Below, in pieces: positions 10,288 to 18,771 of a DNA stretch of 64,000 nt. Location: NCBI RefSeq assembly GCF_050003625.1, contig NC_134398.1, forward strand, positions 115,544,145 to 115,608,144, in the 5' to 3' direction. This DNA comes from Haematobia irritans (Eukaryota; Arthropoda; Insecta; Diptera; Muscidae). Each line of letters begins with the position of its first letter. Positions within the stretch are counted from its first letter, which is position 1. The notes beneath the pieces were generated by a model, which saw only the letters and a list, made by a program, of their open reading frames with translations, was not told where the DNA came from and ran no database searches. A program made the translations under genes and the position numbers.

Positions 10288-11957
10288 CCCTTTCACTACC
10301 GATGTCCACTTAGTAGGACATTCGAAAAAGACAACAAATTCTATTTTCCCACTTAGCTTCGAATTATTTCTCGATGTTATTTTGAAGTAGAGGCTTTAAT
10401 CTAAACAACCTATAAATATTTTCCATATTGGTGAGCACTAAAATACATTTTTATAAAGTTCTGTAACAATAAACGAAAAATACGAAAAATTGAGACAATT
10501 TTTCTACTATATGTTTCTAGTAAATGGACATTCATACAAAAACTATAGCTGATACTACTTCGGGTTTTTTTTGTATTTTTTCTCACACTTTGAAATATAT
10601 TATAGGCCAAATAGCGCTTATTTTCGTAAGGCCATTTGGTCACAATTCAAGAATCAAGTTTTCAGAACAAGCTCATATAGCTCTTGAAGTAATTGAGGTA
10701 GGTTCTCAAAATTACAATTTTTGTTCTACACGCACAGAAAAAACATGTTTGGACATGGTTGCCGCATCCATTTAATGCTTATTTAGTGTATGTAATTGTC
10801 GCGAAAACCATGTATTTTGGCTTTGTAAAAATAATTTTCGAGCGGAGAAAAATATATGTTGGCAATAAGCATTTAAATGGTTCTCAAATGCCGCAAACAT
10901 GTTCTATTATTTAAATGATAGAATTTGAGACCATTATATGGTCAGGAAAATCATGTATCTGACCATTCAATTTTTTTTTACTTTTTTGCAGAGAAAAATA
11001 TATTTTTATAGTTTACGTATAGACATGTCTACAACCATTACATGGCCATAAAGACCATGTACATTGTTTTCGTGACCATTTAATTTTTTAATTTTTTGCA
11101 GCGACAATAATTTTATAAAAACATTGAGCAGGTACACACGATTTTCATTTTGCGCGTCAGTCGTGTGTTGATTGTTTCTTGGAATGGACGGAGAATACGG
11201 AATTATTGTGTTTTGTGTTAATTTATTTATTCGGAAATGGCACGTGGTTTTATGTGAATACAAACAAGGAAAGTGTAATTGAAAAAAATATACCTGGTTT
11301 TTGTTCTGCATTTTGATATATGGTATAATTTATTTTTATTTGCAGTTACATGATGTCTGCGTTTGTACATTTGATGGTCACGAAGTAAATATGGAATGAT
11401 TACTTATTGTTGAAATTGAACCAAACTAGAGTGTGTAAAAATATGTGAAGTTTGCTTGCACGACATTATAAATACAAATAAACAATGAATTAGTTTATAA
11501 ATAAATAAAAACAAATAAATAAAGTTGATTTTGTGTTTTCTTTTCTCAAGTGGCGTCCTTTTTTCGACGACGAAAAAAGTTTTTTCATAAAAATCAAAAC
11601 ATTTTATGTTGTGACCATGTTCTTTTAACTAGAAGAAAAACATTTTTGACGAATAACATAACATTTTAGATCGTGACCATTGTCTTTTAAGGGAAACAAA
11701 ATTCTTTTTATCAATATAATAACATTTTAGATGAGGACAATTGTATTTTTCTTAGAACCATGTTCACTGAGCCAACATGGTTGCAGGTTAAAATGTTACA
11801 TGGTCGCCGCAAAAATAGCTGCTATCATATTATTTTGCTCTTCGAATATGATTGTGGCAATCATGTTTCTTCTCTGCGTGTACATGCTGTTAGTGCAAGT
11901 AGAAACAGAAGAAAAATTAAAGTTTCAAACATTAGGTTTATTTCGGTAGTGAAAGGG
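10288..11957. mobile_element. piggyBac-like non-autonomous element
   Basis: Perfect inverted ends CCCTTTCACTACCGA and its complement, flanked by TTAA at 10284-10287 and 11958-11961. TTAA duplication with CCC/GGG ends is the piggyBac hallmark. No transposase is encoded. A 1152-bp CAC...GTG element is nested at 10729-11880, leaving about 0.5 kb of original element. Confidence 0.85.
10729..11880. mobile_element. CAC...GTG element (CATG-rich family), copy 1
   Basis: Ends CACGCACAGAAAAAACATG and CATGTTTCTTCTCTGCGTG are inverted repeats of about 19 bp. TA lies outside at both ends (10727-10728, 11881-11882). Many ACATGGT/ACCATGT words fill the arms. The same family occurs inverted at 61941-63185. 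No coding capacity. Confidence 0.82.
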
Positions 11958-12149
11958 TTAAAGATTTTACCTATGAAGACTTTATCAGATTCTGGATTTA
12001 TAAGAACCATTTTTGTTTGAGTTTTAGAGGAATCATTAACATCTCTTGTAAGTGTGCAAGAAAATTATAAAATAGCGTCTTGATTTGAAATCTTAAATCT
12101 GTAGATTTTCACCCGAGAAATAAAATCTGGAAATTTTACATTGAGTTTC

Positions 12150-12545
12150 AAGCAATTTTCATTATCAGTGCGCCTTCTATACTCTCAAGAAGTGAAATCG
12201 GTCTATATGGAGGCATTACCAAATGGACCGATAAAAACTTAATCCGTTACACGTTGTTGTGAGCCTTAAATACTAGAATATTTACAATGTCAGGCAAATC
12301 GGAAAAACTACGGTTTCTACAAACCTAAGGAGTTAAATTGGGAGATCGTTCTTATGGGGGCTATACTAAAATATGGACCGATACTTACCGTTTACGGCAC
12401 ACCTCTTTATGGCCCGAAAATACCACTAGATTTTCGATTTCAGGCAAATTGAATAAAAACTACGGTTTCTATAGGCCCAAGACTCCAAATCGGGAGGTCG
12501 GTCTATATGGGGGCTATATTTTTATATAAATCGGTTTAAAATGTT
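12150..12545 (+). repeat. Degenerate tandem repeat (GTCTATATGGGGGCTATA units)
   Basis: Three diverged units of about 145-150 bp, each with a CGGTCTATATGG-GGGCTATA block. They resemble but do not match the 150-bp units of family 1. No terminal hairpin seen. Confidence 0.55.
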
Positions 12546-13056
12546 TGCCCACGTCTTTAACAATGTATTAGTAAATATAGAATAAACGATTCACAAAAAT
12601 AAACTGTTCTTTAACGGTGGTTTGGTTTCTGGTCATTTATTTTTATTCATCAAAATAAAGTGTTTTTGTTTTCTCTATATCACAACATTCACTTCTCAGC
12701 TTCTTAAGCGTTTCGAAATAAATGTATTTTTATTAACAAACAACAAATAACAACTCACTTTTGCCTTCAATAAAAACCACAATATTACACCTTCAATGCA
12801 TAAACACAACTGAATGTAGCAATAAAACAAGAAGTCACATAAGCAAATGAAGTCATAAAAGGACACAAACCTGGTATAGAGAAAAACAAGCGGCAAGAAA
12901 AATAACAATTCCACACACGATCCTTTTTTGATCTCGCTATTGTAACAAAACAGCTAGCACCACAAAAGATACCAACAACACAGAAAGAACACTCCACAAA
13001 TTCATCCACACTTTTTTCTAGAACCAAAACGACCAACAACAGCATAAAAGACGCAA
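12546..13056. other. Intergenic, no feature seen
   Basis: AT-rich; overlapping short ORFs on the minus strand look like chance. Confidence 0.4.
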
Positions 13057-13068
13057 TAACAAACCCAA

Positions 13069-13409
13069 GGTTAGGTTAGGTGGCAGCCCGATGTATCAGG
13101 CTCACTTAGACTATTCAGTCCATTGTGATACCACATTGGTGAACTTCTCTCTTATCACTGAGTGCTGCCCGATTCAATGTTAAGCTCAATGACAAGGGAC
13201 CTCCTTTTTATAGACGAGTCCGAACGGCGTTCCACATTGCAGTGAAACCACTTAGAGAAGCTTTGTAACCCTCAGAAATGTCACCAGCATTACTGAGGTA
13301 GGATGATCCACCGCTGAACAACTTTTGGTGTTCGGTCGAAGCAGGAATCGAACCCACGACCTTGTGTATGCAAGGCGGGCATGCTAACCATTGCACCACG
13401 CTGGCTCCC
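13069..13409 (-). mobile_element. Full-length tRNA-derived SINE with LOA-type 3' tail
   Basis: Read on the minus strand: a tRNA-like head (A box TGGTGCAATGGTTAGC, B box GGGTTCGATTCC, Ala-like TGC loop region), a body of about 200 bp, then the 70-nt tail shared with LOA elements and CCTAACCTAACC repeats. The 12-bp target duplication TAACAAACCCAA is perfect at 13057-13068 and 13410-13421. It has no protein capacity. Pol III would transcribe it from the internal boxes, and the tail implies LOA as its partner. Confidence 0.92.
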
Positions 13410-13421
13410 TAACAAACCCAA

Positions 13422-14363
13422 ACAATCGATATACACAAAATCTTTTTTCAAACATTCCCCTCACATGATTCCACCGTGATGCCAATTTGGTGCTTTTAGC
13501 ACCAAATTTATTGCGTTTTGATTTCCAAAAAGCACCAAATTGGCGTTTTAGTGTCTTTTCAAAAAAGAAACTTGGTGCTTTCTGGCATTTTCATTTAGTG
13601 CTTTTGGTGTTTTTTTTTCAACAGTAGACTATCAAAAGCTTAAGAAACTTCGCTATGTTGCCATGGAATTTTATTGTTATGAAGGTGGTGTTGATCCTGT
13701 TTTAATCTATATTGTTGATGGCATTAAAAACGTTAGTATTAAATTCAAAATTTTGAAATAAGAAATAGACTCCCAGCAAATATTAATATTTCCAAATTTA
13801 ATGTCGAAACTTTATTTTCTCCTCTGAAAACACATATTACTGATAAAAAATTAATGGAATGAGTGTAAAATTAACAATTATAAAGATGTACACTTGGATA
13901 GGCGTTCATAATTTCGTAAAAATGCTTCAAATGAAATCAATACCCAAAAGTTCTTTGGAAGTTTTTTTTTGTAGTATCACATTGAATTTCGCCTGGCTTG
14001 AGTAGTTTTTGTAGTGGGAACTGGTATGTTAGAATTTATAATATATTTTTGGTGCTGTTTGCCCTTCGGGAGTTGGCGTCATTGCGATTCCATTTGCAAT
14101 GATTTCATTGCTCTCAATGCATACTCTCATGCTCACTTAAATTTCCAGTAACTTGTTTATTGATTAGTTGCAATTCTATTTACAGGATAAAATAAAAAAG
14201 AGCCCAATCCTGTATACTATCTCTTACTAAATAATTCACGTCAATAGTCCGACAGTTGAATATTGCTTATTTTACATAATATGATAATTGGAACTAAAAT
14301 TTACGATGAAACCCTAAAAATTCACATACATCCCTCAAGGAATATTTTAACTACTTATTATTC
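13422..14363. other. Intergenic with a cluster of TTTGGTGCTTTT words
   Basis: 13470-13610 holds several direct and inverted copies of TTTGGTGCTTTT, perhaps remains of a small fold-back repeat. Nothing else recognisable and no ORF. Confidence 0.35.
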
Positions 14364-14681
14364 TACACGCAAAAAAATAATTCTTTCCTCCCAAACGAAA
14401 TTTTAGACAAACAAAGTTCGTTTTTCATTTGCTTTTCGCTGTAAGGATGTGTATTTGGAAGAAAAGTATATACTTTTTGTGATAAACGTTTATTCTTTTC
14501 CAGGATGTAAAAACAATTTCATAAAGACTAACTAAAAAATTTTTTTTTCTGGCTAATTGCATTTTCCCTCACATCTTTCTCACTTCCACGAAGATTTTTA
14601 GTTCTGAGCACCTTTTTCTGTAATACAAACAATGTAGAAGAAATTATACGATTTTATAAATTTTTAAAATTTTTTTACCTT

Positions 14682-14756
14682 TCGCCTGGACGGAGAATCG
14701 AACCGCGGACCATGCACTTTGTAAGCCAACACACTAACCACTGAGCTATGTACCTG
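14682..14756 (-). ncRNA. tRNA-like Pol III module, left-pointing
   Basis: On the minus strand it has A box TAGCTCAGTGGTTAGTG and B box GGTTCGATTCT with tRNA-like spacing. The acceptor stem does not pair, so this is not a functional tRNA gene. Same module at 51256, 57305 and 59146. Confidence 0.65.
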
Positions 14757-14868
14757 TTATGGTCATCAATAGATAAATATCCATATAAGTTAGATTTATA
14801 TAGCATAGCTTGCGGCGCCCACGAACCGAATAAACAAAGTTTATTTAACAGAAACAAACATTTAGTTT

Positions 14869-14940
14869 GGCACCGTGGAGCAGTGGTTGCTACGTCTGAC
14901 TCTCATGCCAAGGGTCGTGGGTTCGATCCCTGCTTCGACC
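14869..14940 (+). ncRNA. tRNA-like Pol III module, right-pointing, followed by a T run
   Basis: A box TGGAGCAGTGGTTGC, perfect B box GGGTTCGATCCC, T-stem pairing GTGGG/CCTGC. A run of 16 T starts at 14945 and would act as a Pol III terminator. Acceptor ends pair poorly. Related to the head of the SINE at 13069-13409. Confidence 0.68.
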
Positions 14941-15339
14941 AAAGTTTTTTTTTTTTTTTTACATACATTCTACATATGTTCGGAAGATTCCGAAAAAAAT
15001 GTTCAACATTACATTGTACTATATTAAATTTTGAACTGTAAAATGTGTTTTATTAAATACCAAAAGTCAGAAAAGAACAGTGTTTGATATAAACGAAATG
15101 GACTCTGTTGTTGTTTCAAAAATAACTTTTTTTATTGAACAAATAAAAACTTTGTAACAAACGAATTTTTTTGGTGATAAAAGTTTAAAATTTTCGAAGC
15201 AATTCAAAAAACTCTAACAAAAGAAAAACGTTTTCGGTACACGTTTTCCAAACATTTTTTTCTTTGCGTGTACTTTCTACCAAGTTTCTAAATGAGGAAT
15301 ATTACTCCAACTTATAATATTAGTCGAAATAAACTGTAG

Positions 15340-16597
15340 GTAGTCAGAATTCTGGTGGGATGTGTCTATAGACCTAACAATCATGTGGATATGGTGTTTT
15401 TTTTTTGATATGTTGGAGGACTTGTCAGTCGCTTACGACGATATCGTGGTTTCTGGTGATTTTAACTATAATATCAGATCTGATATTTCCTCTCCCATGC
15501 TGTCCTTAGGTCTATTACCGACTAATACGTCCAGTCCCACGCACTCCTGTAGTAAGCTAGGCAATGTTTTACTGTATGACCAGATTTCTGTGTCTTGCTT
15601 TTCGAAACATGACTTAATTTTACTGTCCTACAGTTTTAGTTTTCGAAGAACACAATATACATTTTCATTTAGAGATTTTAGGAACCTTGACTATACTTAC
15701 TTCGGGACCTTCGCTTCCCAGATCGAGTGGAATTTGTTTTACGACATGAGCTCGCCCGACGAACAACTTAACTTTCTGGAACATAACATTCGTCATATAG
15801 AGGATCTAACCATGCCCTTAAGGACGAAAAATGCTAGATCTGGCTCTAAGCCCTGGTTCCATGAGGAGGTTTGGCGTACTCTAGGTGGAAGAGATTTAAG
15901 ATCCCTGCTCTGAGGGACGATTTTCGTGAGAAGAGAAGACTTGCGAATGTTGCTATTACACGCTCTAAGAGTAATTATTTCTATCGCAAATTTTCGCCTG
16001 CTTTGGGATCTAAACAGTCCTGGAATATTATACGGTCTATTGGTATAGGAAGAACCTCGGGATGCAGTGATAATGTTGATGTTGATGAATTGAACATGAA
16101 ATTTGTTAATATTCTATGATTTTGACGTTAATGTCTCGGACTTTGGAACTAACACGAATGGATTTCAGTTTTCTTGTATCGATTCTGCAGATTTGATTCT
16201 TAGCATCTCATCCATAATTTGAGAAGATAATCTATAGACAACTGTCTGACTATCTTACTGATGGCTCAATGTTATTTGAGAGACAGTCTGGCTTCCGTCC
16301 CAAACACGGCTGCATAACCGCCTTGGCAGACGTATGCGAGGATATAAGGATTAACTTAGAGAACAATGGGGTTACTTGTCTGGTTCTTCTTGATCACTCT
16401 AAGGCCTTCGATTCGGTGGATCACAATATATTGTGTGCTAAGTTATTAAATATTTATAATTTTTTTTCATCCGCGACACGTCTCATTTGGTCCTATTTGT
16501 GTAGTCGGTCGCAATCTTTTGGTGCAAATGGTTTATTGTCAGGAACTCTGTCAGTCAACCGAGGTGTTCCTCAGGGGTCAATCTTGGGCCCCCCTGC
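15340..16597 (+). mobile_element. Decayed non-LTR retrotransposon, interrupted by the DD37E mariner
   Basis: Carries endonuclease and reverse transcriptase remains and continues after the mariner at 17898-17962. With the mariner and one TA removed, the RT frame runs straight from GVPQGSILGP into FKKQLFNYFAIT and a stop. The middle of RT through the C-terminal region had therefore been deleted in frame before the mariner arrived. The clade is uncertain; SKAFDSVDH suggests the CR1/L2 side. Confidence 0.75.
15364..16118 (+). pseudogene. Non-LTR endonuclease and linker, frameshifted
   Basis: Endonuclease motifs are YRPNNH before 15400 and GDFNYN near 15465. A length change in the T run at about 15395 separates YRPNNHVDM from the rest. 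A second frameshift near 15880 separates the endonuclease end (SKPWFHEEVW) from the linker (RDDFREKRRLANVAITRSKSNY). The protein would nick target DNA. This copy is inactive. Confidence 0.75.
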
Positions 16598-16602
16598 TAA
16601 AG
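16260..16602 (+). pseudogene. Non-LTR reverse transcriptase fragment
   Basis: Contains the finger/palm motifs RQSGFRPKHGCITALAD, LLDHSKAFDSVDHNIL and GVPQGSILGP, then runs into the mariner. The YxDD catalytic motif is missing because of the earlier internal deletion. Between 16120 and 16260 the frame is broken and part of the linker is missing. Confidence 0.8.
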
Positions 16603-17895
16603 GGTGATACGGTCAAAACTTGGACAATATAAACTTGACGTATTTCTTTCAATTTTGCATTTAAAAAACACCCCTCATTTTGAAGGTGTGTGTGTGTGTA
16701 GAATGTTGCTCCTATTTTGATTTTGGAATTCACTCTTCAGTTGTCAAAATGCCGTCCAAGCAAGAAGAGCAGCGTATCAAAATTTTGCTCGCGCATCGCG
16801 AAAATCCGAGCTACTCGCACGCAAAGCTGGCAAAATCTCTAAAAGTTGCCAAATCAACCGTTACAAATGTGATTAAAGTGTTTGGGGAACGTTTGTCGAC
16901 AGCCGGGAAGTCTGAATCGGGGGGAAATCGAAAACCGGAAGCCGCTGAGACGACAAAGAGAGTTGCCGGTAGTTTCAAGCGAAACCCTAACCTCTCTCTC
17001 CGAGATACCGCAAATAAGCTGGGTGTATCGTCTACAACCGTGCATCGAGCCAAAAAACGAGCCGGACTATCGACTTACAAGAAGGTAGTGACTCCAAATC
17101 GCGATGATAAACAAAATACGACGGCCAAAGCGCGATCCTGGAGGCTGTACACGACGATGCTGACGAAGTTTGACTGCGTGGTAATGGACGACGAAACCTA
17201 CGTCAAAGCCGACTACAAGCAGCTTCCGGGACAGGAGTTTTATACGGCAAAAGGAAGGGGAAAGGTAGCAGATATTTTCAAGCACATAAAACTGTCAAAG
17301 TTCGCAAAGAAATATCTGGTTTGGCATGCTATCTGTACCTGTGGCTTGAAAAGCAGCATTTTCATAGCTTCCGGGACTGTCAACCAAGAAATTTACGTGA
17401 AAGAGTGTTTGAATAAACGTCCGCTGCCTTTCCTGAAGAAACAGGGTTGTTCCGTACTGTTTTGGCCGGATTTGGCATCTTGCCATTACGGTAAAAAGGC
17501 CATGGAGTGGTACGCCGCCAACAACGTGCAGGTGGTTCCCAAGGACAAGAACCCTCCCAACACGCCAGAGCTCCACCCAATTGAGAAATACTGGGCTATT
17601 GTCAAGCGGAACCTAAAGAAGACCAAAAAAACTGCTAAGGACGAGCAGCAGTTCAAGGCAAACTGGCTTTCTGCGGCGAAGAAGGTGGACAAGGTGGCTG
17701 TACAAAATCTGATGGCAGGTGTCAAGCGTGAGGCCCGGCAATTCGGATTTGGAAAAGCGGAAGCCTAACTGAATATTTTTCCTGAATTTTATACTAATTG
17801 AACTTGAAAAAGAAATTTAATTTGATTTTTTAAATAAACGATTTCACCGATTTACACGCGTTTTCCCTTGACCAAATTTTGACCGTATCACCCTT
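16600..17895 (+). mobile_element. DD37E Tc1/mariner transposon, apparently complete (1296 bp)
   Basis: Ends AAGGGTGATACGGTCAAAA and its near complement, flanked by TA at 16598-16599 and 17896-17897. Contains one open transposase gene. A second, decayed copy is at 29657-30988. Its insertion into the decayed non-LTR is precise. Confidence 0.93.
16749..17768 (+). CDS. DD37E mariner transposase
   Basis: 339 residues. I choose ATG at 16749 (CAAAATG, protein MPSKQEEQ) over an upstream in-frame codon because the second copy starts the same way. N-terminal paired helix-turn-helix region (about 1-110) includes YSHAKLAKSLKVAKSTVTN and LSLRDTANKLGVSSTTVHRA. The catalytic triad is D in MDDETY (near 155), D in FWPDLASCH (near 243) and E in ELHPIEKYW (near 281), with 37 residues between the last two. 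It would bind the terminal repeats and carry out cut-and-paste transposition at TA. No frameshift or stop is visible, so it may be functional. Confidence 0.9.
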   Translation: MPSKQEEQRIKILLAHRENPSYSHAKLAKSLKVAKSTVTNVIKVFGERLSTAGKSESGGNRKPEAAETTKRVAGSFKRNPNLSLRDTANKLGVSSTTVHRAKKRAGLSTYKKVVTPNRDDKQNTTAKARSWRLYTTMLTKFDCVVMDDETYVKADYKQLPGQEFYTAKGRGKVADIFKHIKLSKFAKKYLVWHAICTCGLKSSIFIASGTVNQEIYVKECLNKRPLPFLKKQGCSVLFWPDLASCHYGKKAMEWYAANNVQVVPKDKNPPNTPELHPIEKYWAIVKRNLKKTKKTAKDEQQFKANWLSAAKKVDKVAVQNLMAGVKREARQFGFGKAEA

Positions 17896-17897
17896 TA

Positions 17898-17962
17898 TCT
17901 GTATTCAAACAATTAGTGACACCAATACATTTAAGAAACAATTGTTTAATTACTTTGCTATC
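17898..17962 (+). pseudogene. C-terminal remnant of the interrupted non-LTR ORF
   Basis: About 20 codons ending FKKQLFNYFAIT and TGA, in frame with the RT fragment once the mariner is removed. See 15340-16597. Confidence 0.55.
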
Positions 17963-18220
17963 ACCTGAAAGTCTTTGTTTTCCGATTTTTTATTGAATGT
18001 TGAAAAATGCAAGTATTTTTATTTATTTAGTCATTTTTCTTTGATTTTTTTATTTTATTCTCGTTTCTGGTTTTGTTTTACCTATATAAATGTCACTCCT
18101 AAATTTTATCTTTGTTACCTTACCAAAATTTAATTGTACCAATTTTTTTACAACATTAGCAAGCTTTATAACTTTTATTATTATTATTATAATTATTTTT
18201 TCCCCTTTTATCTTTATATT
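17963..18220. other. AT-rich intergenic, TTA-rich microsatellite
   Basis: No gene. A (TTA)n-like run lies at about 18176-18195. Confidence 0.4.
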
Positions 18221-18329
18221 TAAAGGGTGATTTGTTAAGAGCTTGATAACTTTTAAAAAAAAAAAAACGCATAAAATTTGCAAAATCTCATCGGTTCTTT
18301 ATTTGAAACGTTAGATTGGTCCATGACAT

Positions 18330-18629
18330 TTATTTTTTGAAGATAATTTCATTTAAATGTTGACCGCGGCTGCGTCTTAGGTGGTCCATTCGGAAAGTCC
18401 AATTTTGGGCAACTTTTTCGAGCATTTCGGCCGGAATAGCCCGAATTTCTTCGGAAATGTTGTCTTCCAAAGCTGGAATAGTTGCTGGCTTATTTCTGTA
18501 GACTTTAGACTTGACGTAGCCCCACAAAAAATAGTCTAAAGGCGTCAAATCGCATGATCTTGGTGGCCAACTTACCGGTCCATTTCTTGAGATGAATTGT
18601 TCTCCGAAGTTTTCCCTCAAAATGGCCAT
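18330..18629 (-). pseudogene. Mariner (DD41D) transposase, C-terminal part
   Basis: 99 codons with the third catalytic Asp (CDLTPLDYFLWG), same protein sequence as the fragment at 1619-1918. Separated from its upstream half by the LOA insertion. Confidence 0.85.
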
Positions 18630-18630
18630 A
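18617..18630. repeat. Target-site duplication of LOA copy B (left)
   Basis: TCAAAATGGCCATA, repeated at 23652-23665. The last base could also belong to the tail. Confidence 0.92.
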
Positions 18631-18771
18631 GGTTAGGTTAGGTTAGGTTAAAGTGGCAGCCCGATTAAGATTCAGGCTCACTTAGACTATTCAGTCCATT
18701 GTGATACCACATTAACTAAAAGTACCTATTACATATGGGCACTTCTAGTTTTAACCGCTGAACCTTCTTGA

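Larger units (their letters stand above)
14366..15270. mobile_element. Twin-tRNA-like CAC...GTG element, copy 1 (905 bp)
   Basis: Ends CACGCAAAAAAATAATTC and ...TTTTTTTCTTTGCGTG, with TA at 14364-14365 and 15271-15272. Inside are two tRNA-like modules, head to head and pointing outward, 112 bp apart. A nearly identical inverted copy of 906 bp is at 56789-57694. No transposase gene; the ORFs across the core are not similar to any protein I know. Confidence 0.85.

Noticed and set aside
12696..13045. Cys-rich minus-strand ORFs of 72 and 86 codons as secreted proteins
   Set aside because: They overlap each other in two frames, lack start or polyadenylation context, and have low-complexity composition.
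14682..14940. Functional tRNA genes
   Set aside because: Acceptor stems do not pair, both modules lie inside a transposon and recur in other copies; only the Pol III promoter-like parts are convincing.
18631..18652. TTAGG repeats as an interstitial telomere
   Set aside because: Only 3-4 units, always at the 3' end of LOA or SINE insertions next to target duplications; flies do not use TTAGG telomeres.
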